From: Planctomycetaceae bacterium
GTDB taxonomy: Bacteria; Planctomycetota; Planctomycetia; Planctomycetales; Planctomycetaceae
Direction of reading: 5' to 3'
Length of the DNA stretch: 64,000 nucleotides
Assembly: GCA_041398785.1 (NCBI GenBank)
Contig: JAWKUA010000026.1
Coordinates: 12,946-76,945 of the forward strand
In this document: positions 9,132 to 19,164 of the stretch, in pieces
How the letters are laid out: each line of letters begins with the position of its first letter
Position numbering within the stretch: position 1 is the first letter of the stretch
Made by a program: the position numbers and the translations under genes
Notes under the pieces: model-generated
The model's database searches: none
What the model was told of the DNA's origin: nothing
Seen by the model: only the letters and a program-made list of their open reading frames with translations

Positions 9132-10697
9132 ATGCGCCGATTCATCTCGCTTCCTGTCTGGACTTTGCTTGTCTGTGCACTGGCACTGGCGGGATGCTGC
9201 ATGTCAGGACCCGGCTACTATGGCCCGGGATACTATGGGCCCGGCTACTATGGCCCGCCGGTGGGCAGCACGGGGAATGGTTACCCGGTTTTCTGGGGAC
9301 CGGGACCGATCCCGGTAGTTCCGGTCAACGGTCCGGGAGGTGAGCCGCCGATTGTTGGATACATTCCTCCCGGTACACTTCCGCCGACACTGCCTTCGTC
9401 GCCGGTTGTTCCGATTTCGAATCCTGTGGAACCGACATCACCGGTGTCGCCCGCTCCGGACACTCCGGCAGAGCCTCCGGTTATCGTGGGGTCTCCGACG
9501 AAACCGGAGACTCCGACGACGCCTGCCGATCCCGGCGAATACTGGGCGCCGTGGCCGCTGCCGCCACGCAGTGGAACGGCAGCCCGTTCCGTAGGACAAA
9601 CCACGGCGGGATCGCTGGCTGCTCAATCGACGGGACGACGGCACGGCCATCCGATGCGTTCCACGGTTCGAGGCGGATCGCGCGCGGCGCGTGATCACCA
9701 TTCTTCCGCCGGGCTTCCCGGACGCATGCCAACCTACACGGAACGAGTCACCGGAGCGCCGTCCACGCCGTCGGAAGATCTGCGGTATCGCGGTGGTCGC
9801 ATCATTCCGCATCTGTCCTTTGTGAACCTTTATGTTGGCGGCGACGACGCCTGGCAGAAAAGCGATATCGATTCCATCGACCACGCCATCGCCGCGGCCA
9901 TGTCAGATCGGTATCTGAACAATGTCATGCGTCAGTATTTCAACAACGCCGAAATCACCAGCACGGAACTGCCGTCACATCCGCTGGTCGGTTACGTGCC
10001 TTCCGTGATGACTCAGGGCGACGTCGAATACTGCATGTCGTACCTTTACGATCGCGGGTATCTGAGTCAGTACGACCTGTCGTCGACGGTGTTCAACCTG
10101 CTGCTTCCGCCGGGAACGGTGCTGAATGACGCACCCGAACGCCGGTCCACCGCAGCGCGAGCCGGACGGAGCGCGCGCGCGACGAGATCCGCCGCGAACG
10201 TTATTGTCGCTTCCGCCGAAGACGTGGAATCGTCACCCGTGATTCCAAAGGCTGAGGAAGGTGATTCGACATCCGGACTTGGCGGTTATCACGGCAGCAT
10301 TCATAAGGGCGGCAGCACGGTCTACTACTCCGTCGATGTCTATTCGGAACGCCGTGCCGACGGATCCATGAACGGCATTCCGGTCTTTCAGGAAAGCTGG
10401 AAGAACGTCGTTGCAACGCTGTATCACGAATTGAATGAAGCTCGAACGGATCCGGATGTGGAAGACGCCATCCGCAACCCGTACGACATCGGTTCGGAAC
10501 GATACCTCGGCTGGACGTCCGATCGCGGCGAAGAATGCGGCGATTACCCGCTGGACGAAGCCCGCCAACTGAGCATGGTTGTCCTGGAAGTGCCGCTGGC
10601 GGATGGAAGCGGAACGGTGCCCGTGCAGCTGCAGTATTCCAATGCCGTGCATGGTCCGGAAGGCCCGATCGCTGAACCGCATCCACTGCCCCGCTGA
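9132..10697 (+). CDS. Proline-rich secreted lipoprotein with HEL-EA-TDP motif
   Basis: The predicted product is 521 residues. It starts with a lipoprotein signal (LLVCALALAGCC; lipobox Cys about residue 20), followed by a three-fold GPGYY repeat encoded by 15-base tandem units. A long Pro/Thr/Ser linker extends to about residue 170 and probably spans the envelope or lies extracellularly. The C-terminal half is globular: GGYHGSIH, YYSVDVYS, then TLYHELNEARTDPDVEDA and GEECGDYPL. The HEL-x-EA-x-TDP pattern occurs in secreted proteins related to the plant EXORDIUM family and is metalloprotease-like, but catalysis is unproven. The frame is open upstream to 8826, yet the signal peptide fixes the start at 9132. 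Confidence 0.75.
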   Translation: MRRFISLPVWTLLVCALALAGCCMSGPGYYGPGYYGPGYYGPPVGSTGNGYPVFWGPGPIPVVPVNGPGGEPPIVGYIPPGTLPPTLPSSPVVPISNPVEPTSPVSPAPDTPAEPPVIVGSPTKPETPTTPADPGEYWAPWPLPPRSGTAARSVGQTTAGSLAAQSTGRRHGHPMRSTVRGGSRAARDHHSSAGLPGRMPTYTERVTGAPSTPSEDLRYRGGRIIPHLSFVNLYVGGDDAWQKSDIDSIDHAIAAAMSDRYLNNVMRQYFNNAEITSTELPSHPLVGYVPSVMTQGDVEYCMSYLYDRGYLSQYDLSSTVFNLLLPPGTVLNDAPERRSTAARAGRSARATRSAANVIVASAEDVESSPVIPKAEEGDSTSGLGGYHGSIHKGGSTVYYSVDVYSERRADGSMNGIPVFQESWKNVVATLYHELNEARTDPDVEDAIRNPYDIGSERYLGWTSDRGEECGDYPLDEARQLSMVVLEVPLADGSGTVPVQLQYSNAVHGPEGPIAEPHPLPR

Positions 10698-10770
10698 GTT
10701 AAACGGCGTTGATTTTCTCCACCGGCGACACACATTTAGGCGAGTGTCGACTGAAAAGATACCATCGAAC

Positions 10771-11415
10771 ATGGAGCAGGATTCATCATCCTCCTGGCGA
10801 AGCCGGCTTGCTGTACCACACAAGTCACTTTTCGTCATATTGGCTAGCTTGGGTAATCACACGGGGGTATCTGCGGTATCCCCGTTTCACCCAGATTGCC
10901 ATAATTCGAGATGTGTGGTAGAGCCAGCGCAGGATGGAAAGGACGGCTGGGGCTATGGAGCGTTCATTCTGCCGCAGCTTCACCAGGCTTCGCTCTTCAA
11001 CGAGCTTGCCCCAAATCGAACCTCGCGCGACGGGCCCGCGGTTGACCAGTCGCTGGTCAGCACAAGACTGCCGGTATTCGAGTGCCCGGCGGTCCTTGAG
11101 GAAACAGCGGGACGTTCAAATTACAAAGGCTCCGCCGAACTCTTTGCCTACGAAGCGCCGCTGGAAGACGTGTACGACGGCGAAAGTACGACACTGATGC
11201 TGGGTGAGTCCGTCGCCCTTCACAGATGGGCGGACCCCGGGACAGGAACCTGCACGTCCGGGCCGAATCAGGGTGACTTCGGGAGTCCGCATTCCGGTGG
11301 AGCGAATTTCCTGATGTGCGACGGGGCTGTTTACTTCATCGCCGACCACGTTGACATCGCGACATTTCAGGCCCTTAGCACTCTCGCAGGACGAGAAGTC
11401 GTCGGTGACTTTTAA
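10771..11415 (+). pseudogene. DUF1559 protein remnant lacking the pilin-like N-terminus
   Basis: From about base 10918 the translation follows the C-terminal part of DUF1559 proteins: GWGYGAFILPQLHQASLFNEL, then LMLGES, FGSPHSGGANFLMCDGAVYFI, and the typical close FQALSTLAGREVVGDF. The N-terminal prepilin-like helix and the first half of the domain, which all functional members need for export and assembly, are missing. Only unrelated sequence precedes it. I read it as a 5'-truncated copy. It is tail-to-tail with the intact DUF1559 gene on the other strand; their stop codons share bases 11412-11415. Confidence 0.72.
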
Positions 11416-12491
11416 CGCAAATCACTCACAACGGATTGCCGCAGCGGAGTGTCGTCCAGATCCGTTCCCTGAGGACTTGCCAGAGCCGCATAGACTCCGC
11501 CGTCAATCGATTCGTTCAGAAACGAAACACGCCCGTCGGCGTATGCCATGTTAACGCCGCCTTCATGAAACGAATTCGGGACAGGTGACGAGCCTTCGGC
11601 AGCCCAAAGTCCGCTGTTGATCGCGTTCTCCGCCGCATTCGACAGTTCGTGATTCACGCTGCCGTCGGAACACCGGGCAGCCGGACAGGGGATTCCGACA
11701 AAGAATGTCGTCAGCAGCGGAGACGGGTTTGCGAAATTGCCGGATGAGGACTTCGGATCGAAGCCCGTCCGGACGTTTTCACCGACCAGAAATGTCTGTG
11801 ACGCGCCGTCGCGAATCATGTTCAGAGAATGATGCCGCACGGTTCCTCCGGGATTCGAGTTCTCCGGAAAGTACATCCCTGACTTCTTCAGAATGCCGCG
11901 ATCCAGGTCGTCCACAGCGTCATCGCCGCTGCACACCTGCCCGTCGCCGTTCAGGTCCGGGAATCTTCGCTGCCAGTCAATCGGGCAGTCGCGGACACCG
12001 GTGCCAGTCTTCGTTGTGAAACCCCAGCCCCCGTTGACGGCGTAGCTCAGATCCCCGTGCGGCTTCCTGCTGCGCGAAATGTCAATCGGGCACAGGAAAA
12101 CTGGAACTCGCGTCGCCGCCAGGGGCTCGTTCACGGGATCTGAGAATGACTTGTCGAAAGTCCAGCGTTCATGCAGATTTCCCTGGTCAAGATGCGGCAG
12201 GATCGTCACCGCCCAACTGTGACGGGCCTCGCCGGGGCTGTCGTCCGGATCGTGAAACAAGCCGGACGCGGGAAACCGGCGATGTGAGTCATGGAACGCC
12301 AGCAGTGCGATGGCGATATTCTTCAGGTTATTCTGACACTGCACTTTTCGGGCAGCAGTTCGAGCAGTCCCAATTGCCGGGAGCAGCAGGGCGAGAATCA
12401 CGCTGACGATCGCCAGTATCACCAGCAACTCCAGCAGAGAGATGCCGGAACGGCGGGATTCAGCCCTTCGCTTGAATGACGTGCTGTGCAT
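11412..12491 (-). CDS. DUF1559 pseudopilin-like protein
   Basis: This 359-residue protein carries a type IV prepilin-type N-terminus: basic leader SRRSG, cleavage site G/ISLLE with Glu at +5, then a hydrophobic helix of about 22 residues. The DUF1559 region follows (CQNNLKNIAIALLAFHDSHRRFP, WAVTILPHLDQGNLH, DGASQTFLVGENV, HEGGVNMAYADGRVSFL). Large families of such proteins are characteristic of Planctomycetota and are thought to be processed by prepilin peptidase and exported by a type II/IV-pilus-like system. The start at 12491 (MHSTSFK) leaves a short leader; the frame extends upstream to 12572 without homology. Individual function is unknown. Confidence 0.87.
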   Translation of the reverse strand: MHSTSFKRRAESRRSGISLLELLVILAIVSVILALLLPAIGTARTAARKVQCQNNLKNIAIALLAFHDSHRRFPASGLFHDPDDSPGEARHSWAVTILPHLDQGNLHERWTFDKSFSDPVNEPLAATRVPVFLCPIDISRSRKPHGDLSYAVNGGWGFTTKTGTGVRDCPIDWQRRFPDLNGDGQVCSGDDAVDDLDRGILKKSGMYFPENSNPGGTVRHHSLNMIRDGASQTFLVGENVRTGFDPKSSSGNFANPSPLLTTFFVGIPCPAARCSDGSVNHELSNAAENAINSGLWAAEGSSPVPNSFHEGGVNMAYADGRVSFLNESIDGGVYAALASPQGTDLDDTPLRQSVVSDLR

Positions 12492-12646
12492 CAGAGAACT
12501 CTCATTCCGGCGCAAGTCACGAGACGCCCTGACGAGCGGCCTAAGCGTCTGAACCACGCACCGGTGGCTCATAAACTTATACCGAGTTTTTCAGCCACAG
12601 CCAGCGCACCGCTTGCAATCATTGAAATGTCTGCTTTAATACTTAA

Positions 12647-12678
12647 GAGAGCCAGAGAGCCAGAGAGCCAGAGAGTCA
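12647..12678 (+). repeat. Octamer tandem repeat (GAGAGCCA x3 plus a variant)
   Basis: Four consecutive 8-base units read GAGAGCCA, GAGAGCCA, GAGAGCCA, GAGAGTCA. They lie about 110 bases upstream of the secreted protein gene at 12787. The array is short and purine-rich. It could arise from slippage, and I assign no function. Confidence 0.8.
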
Positions 12679-12786
12679 GAGACAGCGCCCCTAGGCTAGG
12701 CCGCGTTCGGATCTCGAGTCACCGATCCGGAGATTTCAACCGTCCGACATCTCCAACTTTCCGTAAGTCCAACAAAGGAGTCAGTG

Positions 12787-13662
12787 ATGTTCGAAAACCG
12801 TGTTCAATTTCTGTGCCTGCTGACAGTGTCACTCGCCTTCGGTTTCGCCGCCAACCCCTGCAACGCTGATCCATGTGATCCGGTGGAGAAGAATAGTTTC
12901 GGTGAGAATGTAGCATTTGACATCGGTGGCCAGTTCACGCCATCTGGACGCCAATTGTATCGGCTTGACGGCGCGAATTTCGTGACCGATCACCGGCGAT
13001 ACGGAATGGATCAGACCGGAAATATGGTGGCATGCGATACAGGCAAGGAGAATTGTGTCGGCACGCCCTACTCATACACTGTCGTCGCAGGGGCATTGCC
13101 GCTTTACACCCCAGCAATCTTTGATAATATGGGCAATGTTCTTAACCCAAAGGTGATCAACGGCGTACTATGGACGGAAATCACTGCGGACGAGATCAAT
13201 GCGTTCTATGATATGAAATACGCCGGATACACCCCCGTGGGGAATGCAGACATTTCTCAGAACTGTCATGGATATGCGTTCGAAGTACATGACTGGCCGT
13301 TCGACGGTCCCACTGCGCCGGGCCAGGCGGGTGATGGTTCGTGGACCCTTCTGAATCCAATTGGCGAGAACTGCTGCTACGAACCTGCATCGACGAAAGA
13401 TTCTGTCCTCATTGCCTGGCATCCAATTCATACGATTAAGCTGACTGGCGGCCAACTTTGTAACAACACGATGGGGCCAGTTCATATTATCAATGGTTCA
13501 AGTGAAAAGTTTCGCTCAAGTCGGATATACGAGCAGCAGTCTCAGTGCCCCAACAGCGTCGACTACTACAAGGCACACAGAAACCCAGCGTACGGGACCG
13601 TGTTTCCATTCGGGTGGTGGAAAAAGGTTGGGGGACCAGCAGAGGGTCGTTCGCCACTCTGA
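12787..13662 (+). CDS. Secreted protein of unknown function
   Basis: The product is about 291 residues, with a signal peptide (FLCLLTVSLAFGFA, cleavage likely after the following Asn-Ala region near residue 26). Nine or more cysteines in the mature part (CDPVEK, ACDTGKENC, ISQNCHGYAF, ENCCYE, LCNNT, SQCPNS) suggest a disulfide-stabilised exported protein. The NCHGYAFEVHDWPF segment recalls a Cys-His pairing seen in secreted hydrolases, but I recognise no family. The start is set by an AGGAG box 8 bases before the ATG at 12787. It precedes two co-directional genes (13744 and 14715) and may form an operon with them. Base composition is less GC-rich than the neighbours. Confidence 0.7.
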   Translation: MFENRVQFLCLLTVSLAFGFAANPCNADPCDPVEKNSFGENVAFDIGGQFTPSGRQLYRLDGANFVTDHRRYGMDQTGNMVACDTGKENCVGTPYSYTVVAGALPLYTPAIFDNMGNVLNPKVINGVLWTEITADEINAFYDMKYAGYTPVGNADISQNCHGYAFEVHDWPFDGPTAPGQAGDGSWTLLNPIGENCCYEPASTKDSVLIAWHPIHTIKLTGGQLCNNTMGPVHIINGSSEKFRSSRIYEQQSQCPNSVDYYKAHRNPAYGTVFPFGWWKKVGGPAEGRSPL

Positions 13663-13743
13663 ATTTACCTTTTTGGACGGTGAGGCACATGCACGCCCTG
13701 ATCGCAATGGCGATGTGGGTAACTTTTCCGGAAGGGGCGACTG

Positions 13744-14718
13744 ATGAAGCGACGAATCGTTATCGCGTTTGGGGTTGCTGTTGTATTCTCTAATGCCGTG
13801 TTGATTTGGAAGCTCCAGGGCCGCACAGGGCGCGAGGCGCGCTCACTCCCGAATTCGCCTGAAAAGCAACAAGTTGACCTTGCACAGGGAGCCGTCATTC
13901 AACGGCAGCGGATTGACGACTTTATCCAACGTGTTCGCGTCATGTCCTTGACGGAACTAGAGAAGTCGCTGAGCGACTTGGAACTGGTCGTGACTTTTTC
14001 AGGGTTACTGGGTAGCTCACCATCCGAAGCCAGCAACCAGTTCGAACGGATTCTCGCAGATCGTCGTGTCGCAAAACTGTATGCCGCCTATCGCGATTCA
14101 GGTGAAATTCAGGCGCGTTCGAGCTCGCTGGCGTTGTTTGAAGTCTGGTTCACAGAACATCAGCGCCGGCTTGAACGTGCAATTGAGTTCTACGAACAGC
14201 ATGGGGGATACCAATTGACAATCGGATTGGACGCATCGAACTACGCATGCGCAGCCTCGCTGTTTCTGATGAGCAACTTCTGCAGTCCGGAGGAAGTACT
14301 CGATGCCATTCAGCGCTGGACCGAAGTCGGTCGTCGCGGCATGGCGCGCGTTCACAATGATCGCCTGCCTGCCGGAGCTGAACCGCTTGATACAATGCCG
14401 ATCCCGGAAGACCTGCTTGTGGTCAATGTGTGCCTCGCCTGCCTGCTCCGAAACTTAGGACCGGTTGCGTTCAGCGATGTCGTAAATGAACCAGTTAGAA
14501 TTCCGGAATGGGGTTTGACAACACTTCCCCTTGCCGCATGGGATGCACACACGAATCCGTTTGATTTCACGCATATTCACAAGGGAGTTCCGTTCGACGA
14601 ATCAGCGCTTCTGGCCAACTTCACATACATTCGCAGCTTCTCGAGCATCTATGCAGATCACGATGATGCTCGTGAAGGAGTGAAGAATCGCGTGCTGGCG
14701 GCGGTTGCCGCCTTGTGA
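13744..14718 (+). CDS. Membrane-anchored protein of unknown function
   Basis: This 324-residue protein has one N-terminal transmembrane or uncleaved signal helix (RIVIAFGVAVVFSNAVLIW) and a mostly helical soluble domain presumed periplasmic. A ribosome-binding site (GGAAGGGG) lies just upstream of the ATG. No family is recognised. It ends in a GTGA overlap with the glycosyltransferase-like gene at 14715, so the two were co-translated, and it follows the secreted Cys-rich protein by about 80 bases. Its reading frame is intact, in contrast to everything downstream up to 20.4 kb. Confidence 0.7.
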   Translation: MKRRIVIAFGVAVVFSNAVLIWKLQGRTGREARSLPNSPEKQQVDLAQGAVIQRQRIDDFIQRVRVMSLTELEKSLSDLELVVTFSGLLGSSPSEASNQFERILADRRVAKLYAAYRDSGEIQARSSSLALFEVWFTEHQRRLERAIEFYEQHGGYQLTIGLDASNYACAASLFLMSNFCSPEEVLDAIQRWTEVGRRGMARVHNDRLPAGAEPLDTMPIPEDLLVVNVCLACLLRNLGPVAFSDVVNEPVRIPEWGLTTLPLAAWDAHTNPFDFTHIHKGVPFDESALLANFTYIRSFSSIYADHDDAREGVKNRVLAAVAAL

Positions 14719-16440
14719 AAGCCGGTGCCGATGTGATGACTCCGGAAGCGAATCGCCAACACCATAGTGCCGTGTGGCTGATCCTTGTCATTCACGCCGG
14801 ATTACTGGCTCGCATTGCCGTGGTGAACGCGCCTGTCTTTGATGAATGTGCGCACCTGCCCTCGGGACTCAGTCACTGGCAGACAGGGACATTCGACCTG
14901 TACTTGGTGAACCCGCCACTGGTGCGGATGCTCGCCAGCCTTCCGGTTCTCTGTGTGAACTCGCAGGGGGACTGGCCGGTCGAAGCGACACACCCGTATG
15001 ATCGTCCGGAGTTTCCCGCCGCGTACCAGTTCCTGAGAACGAACAAGGAAACGTTTCTCTGGTTCTTTACGCTCGCACGATGGGCACTGATTCCCGTTTC
15101 GATGTTCGGCGGCTGGATTTGCTTTCGGTGGTCCCGCGAACTGTACGGAACTGCATCCGGCTTCGTCTCCCTGGCCCTCTGGTGTTTCTGTCCGGATGTT
15201 CTGGCATGGGGCGCGACCATCATGCCCGACGCCGGGGCCGCCGCATTCGGCGTTTGCGCCGGCTACACATTCTGGCGTTGGCTACAGAATCCCGTCTGGG
15301 GACGCGCGTTGATCGCCGGGCTGGCACTGGGACTGTGTGAACTGACGAAAACAACCTGGATTGTCCTGTTTCCGCTGTGGCCCGTGATCTGGCTGTCATC
15401 CCGTGTGCGACGCGATTATGAGACTCGCCAGAGCGCCCCGCTCTCGCAGATGCTGGCGATTGTGTTGCTTGCCGTCTATGTCGTGAACCTCGGGTATGGA
15501 CTCGAGTACAGTTTTCAGCGACTCGGCAGCTTCCACTTCATTTCCCGGACACTCGGCGGGCCGGAAGCACACACAGACTCCGGTAACGTTTTTCGTGAGA
15601 CACCACTGGAAGCGATTCGTGTCCCGTTCCCGGCGAACTATGTGCGTGGCATGGACGTTCAGAAATACGAACTGGAAAAGGGAAAGTGGTCCTTCCTTCG
15701 AGGAGAACACAGGCATGGCGGTTGGTGGTACTATTATCTATACGCGCTCGCGGTGAAGACGCCTCTTGGAACTTTGTCGCTGCTTGTGATCGCCGGTTGT
15801 CTGACGGTGTTTCGGGCAGACTACCGGATACCGGTTAGTGGTGAACTATGCGTTCTGGTGCCAGCCGCCGCGATACTTGTTCTGGTGAGTTCTGCAGGCT
15901 GGTTTCAACAGATACCTGCGATACGTTCTGCCGGCGATCCCGAATCTGCCTGTTTTCGCCGGCCGCGTCGGCCGGTCATTCACCTCAGGCACCGGTCGCT
16001 GCAAGTGATTTGCGGAATCAGTCTGTTGTCGGGCGTCGTCGGCAGTCTGTCGGTGTTTCCCCATTCGATGTCGTATTTCAACCTGGCGGCGGGTGGTCCA
16101 AGCGCAAGGGTCCCCGGCACTTGTTGGATGCGAACGTTGACTGGGGACAGGATCTGCTTGAATTGAACGGGTTTCTCGACCACCACCCTTGGAAGCCGCC
16201 GATTCATCTTGCTTATTTCGGCTTCCTTGAACTGCAGCTTGCGGACATCGAATTCTGCCTCTGTGCTCAGCAGAACACGATCTGGCTGTGCCGGTACGCG
16301 GTCAGCGTCAACCATGTATTCCGATACCATGATTGACGAAGGAAGCCCACGTACACGTATTTTCAGCAATTCGTGCCGGTGGCGAGAGCAGGGTTATTCG
16401 ATTTGCCTGTATCGAATCTCGATGGGGACTCCGCGCGGGC
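14715..16440 (+). pseudogene. GT39/PMT-type membrane glycosyltransferase, frameshifted
   Basis: The first 395 residues look intact: a multi-pass membrane protein with FDECAHLPSG in the first extracytoplasmic loop (the acidic pair typical of dolichyl-phosphate-mannose mannosyltransferase-like enzymes) followed by LYLVNPPLVRMLA. After about 15899 the homologous text jumps frame: FNRYLRYVLPAIPNL in frame +1, SVFPHSMSYFNLAAGGP back in the original frame, HLLDANVDWGQDLLELNG in the third frame, then YTYFQQFVPVARAG and YSICLYRIS beyond a stop. At least four indels are needed to restore one product of roughly 570 residues. Either the gene is dead or the sequence here is faulty. It starts at GTG 14715 overlapping the preceding stop. 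The presumed role was transfer of sugar from a polyprenyl carrier in the envelope. Confidence 0.8.
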
Positions 16441-16649
16441 AGACCGCCTTCGACTCTGATTATCACGTCCACAGGACGAGTCAGGCCTGCATCGCTGCCC
16501 GGTGGTGTGAGAGTCTCCGCTCCAGACGCTACGACCTGATAGGTACAGCCAGTCGTTCTGAGTTCGGCTGGCAATCGCTTCTCATCCACACCCTGAGAAA
16601 GTACTGGTCCGCTGTTTCCTATGTGTTCTCACGCACTGCTGCATCGAGC
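16441..16649. other. Spacer between two broken genes
   Basis: These 209 bases hold no recognisable coding homology in any frame. They separate the end of the glycosyltransferase remnant from the first dehydratase segment. Confidence 0.35.
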
Positions 16650-18255
16650 AGCTTCGCAGTTATCGATTTCGGGCCGGATGATCTGCGTTCTTTTCGGCCA
16701 TCGGTCCCGCCAGAAACAATCCGGGTTCGACACCGGAGAATTCGCAGGCAAGCCGGTCATCGGCATTCTGAACACGTGGAACGATCTCATCAGTTGCCAC
16801 GCTCACTTCCGTCAGCGAGCCGACGACATCAAACGCGGCGTCTGGCAGGCAGGCGGGATTTCCTGTCGAAGTGCCGGTGATGGGACTGTCCGAAACGTTC
16901 ATGAAGCCGACGTCGATGTACTACCGCAATCCTTTCTGGCGATGGAAGCGAGGAAGTTCGCGCACGTATCCCATCGACTGTGCCGTGTTACGGGAGGCTG
17001 CGACAAGACGATTCCCGCGTTGCTGATGGGGCGTTTGTGCGCGGACGTGCCGTCGACGTGATGCCCGGCGGGCCGATGAACAGAAAACGTCGTGGCGAGG
17101 CGACCCGCCAGGGCAGCGGCAGCGACGTCTGGAAGTACGGCCGAACGCGGAGCCGGGCGGCTGGGTTGCGAAGCTCCTGGTGCAACTGGAAAGCCACATC
17201 GCCGCGTCGCCGGGCCACTGCATTATCGAGGGCACCGCGTCGACGATGACGTCGATCGCCGAAACGATGGGAATGGCTCCGCCCGGTTCGGCGTCTGTTC
17301 CGGCGACTCATTCGGGTCATTCACGAATTGCCTCCGCGATCAGTCGGCAGGCGTGAACCTTATGTGGTACGACGTGCGCCCGTCGCAGATCATGACCGAC
17401 GACGCATTCCACAATGCAATCACGCTGATGGCGATGGGAGGTTCCACGAATGCGATCGTGCATCTGGATGGGCATTGGCCGGCCGGAAGCCTGTGGTGCC
17501 GCTGACTCTGAACGCTTCGATGAGATTTCAGACAACGCCTGTGATCGGCAACATCGCCTGGCGGGAAAAAGTACGTGATGGGAGACTTCTTCGATGCCGG
17601 GGTCTGGCGGAGCGTTGCTGTCCGGAATCTCTGACCTGCTGAAACTGATGCGCCCAACGTGGCCGGAACAACTCTGGCCGACGCGATTGAAGGTGCCGAA
17701 GTTTACGACGCCGACGTCATTCGTCCGCGAGACAATCCGATCTGCCCGAACAACAGCCTGGCCGTGCTGCGAGGCAATCTGTGTCCCGACGGAGCGGTCA
17801 TCAAGCCAGCCGCCGCGGAAGCTCGCCTTCTGAAACACCGTCATGGCTCCGCCATCGTCCTGTGATCTCGACCTGAAGGCTCGCATCGATGATCCTGCGC
17901 TGCAGCTGACGAAGGACCATGTCATCGTGCTGCAGAACGCGGGGCCTCTTGGAGCACCCGGCATTCCGGAATGGGGCATGCTGCCGATTCCAAAGTACCT
18001 GCTGGAACAGGGTGTCCGCGACATGGTGCGTATCAGCGACGCCAGAATGAGCGGCACTGTTATGGTTCGGCGTGCTGCACGTCGCCTGGAATCCGTCGGC
18101 GGCCCGCTGGCGTTCGTGCAGACCGGCGACATGATTTCTGCCAGACGTCGAAAGCCGCACGCTTCAACTGGATGTTTCTGACGACGAACTGGCTGCCCGC
18201 AAGGAGCTGGAAGCAGCCGGAAGCCGTTTTACGCGAGCTACGGAAGCTGTACTGA
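16650..18255 (+). pseudogene. IlvD/Edd-family dihydroxy-acid (sugar-acid) dehydratase, heavily frameshifted
   Basis: Segments of an IlvD/Edd dehydratase appear in order but in all three frames: FGPDDLRSF, KQSGFDTGEFAGKPVIGILN, TWNDLISCHAHFRQRADD, FPVEVPVMGLSETFMKPTS, GGCDKTIPALLMG, GSGSDVWKY, GSTNAIVHLD, KLDAPNVAGTTLADAIEG, VIRPRDNPICPNNSLAVL, LKARIDDPALQLTKDHV, VLQNAGPLGAPGIPEWGMLP, RISDARMSGT. Members bind an Fe-S cluster and dehydrate dihydroxy acids (branched-chain amino acid synthesis) or aldonic acids; the closest recalled relatives are sugar-acid (arabonate-type) dehydratases. Eight or more frame changes are needed, so it is not expressible as given. The conserved residues remain well preserved between shifts, which points to recent decay or to sequence error rather than old degeneration. 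Confidence 0.85.
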
Positions 18256-18639
18256 CCAGACTACTCAGGCTGTTGCCGGCTGCGATTCCGCTTCCTGCAT
18301 TCCGACGGCAGCCACGATGAGAACCGAGTATCTATTGAGTCGCAATTTCCTGTCGGTTGAGTTCGAACGCACTTGCCGTGCGTTCAGAAACCCGGATTAC
18401 CAATCGCCGACGCGTCGTGTCCGGCGTCGATCGTGAATTCCGAAGGTGGAGATCGCTGCGGCGGTTCCGCTGTCCGGCAAAGCGTCACACGCCGAGCGTG
18501 AATTCAGCGAGAAGGCTTCGCCGTCAATACGCGTTCGGAACCGTCTCTTTCGAACACGTTCCGGGTACTCCGGGTTAATATCCGAGTTCTCCTGCGGTGT
18601 AAGAACTGGTCGAATGAAACGCCTCCCGTCGAGGTCACG
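18256..18639. other. Intergenic region with a perfect hairpin
   Basis: About 380 bases without a convincing gene. It contains a hairpin at 18365-18385: arms GAACGCAC and GTGCGTTC with a 5-base loop. No T-run follows on the + strand, so terminator function for the broken dehydratase gene is only possible. Confidence 0.4.
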
Positions 18640-19159
18640 ATGGACAATTCCAATCCCTATGCCAGCGCCAATTGTCCAGGACAGATCGCCAGACAGCGAA
18701 CGCGGAGCTTTCCGGTCAGGTATTCGCTGTGGAGTGTATGGCTGCCGGCGATTATCGGAACGGGTATTTCCGGAGGCGTGGCTGGCGTGGTCTTTGGGGC
18801 GGTCCGCTCGGCTTTATCTTCGGCTGCCTGTTTGCGTTTCCCGCTGCAGTCTTTGTGACGTCTATTGGAATCGCAAGACGGCATTGCACGGACGCCACCA
18901 TTCGAGTCGGGGCGTTCTGTCGACGACGTCCGCATGCGGGGCGATCTCCGGGCTGGTCTGCATCGTGCCCAATTTGGCCGGCTCCTGGACAACTGAGCCG
19001 GTCGCCGGATTCCTGCTGTTATTGGCCGTCGCGATGTTTGCAGTATCGGTGGCGGATTTGGCGGATGGATGGCGATTCGATGGCGTATGCCGGCAATTCC
19101 GGAAGACGCGGAACGGAACACTCGGCAGCAGTGCGGGAAGTCCGTTGCCGCCTGCCTGA
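18640..19159 (+). pseudogene. Small multi-pass membrane protein, frameshifted
   Basis: The start MDNSNPYASAN is typical of small planctomycete membrane proteins. Hydrophobic segments then occur in successive frames: LPAIIGTGISGGVAGVVFG, GPLGFIFGCLFAFPAAVFVT, ACGAISGLVCIVPNLAG and GFLLLLAVAMFAVSVADLAD. Joined, they would give a protein of about 170 residues with four membrane helices. Two indels are needed (near 18800 and near 18900). The family is unknown. Like its neighbours it is broken by small indels rather than by stop codons. Confidence 0.6.
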
Positions 19160-19164
19160 TTGTG

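Noticed and set aside
18365..18385. Hairpin as a strong intrinsic terminator
   Set aside because: The stem is perfect, but no T-run follows on either strand, so I list it only as a structural feature of the spacer.
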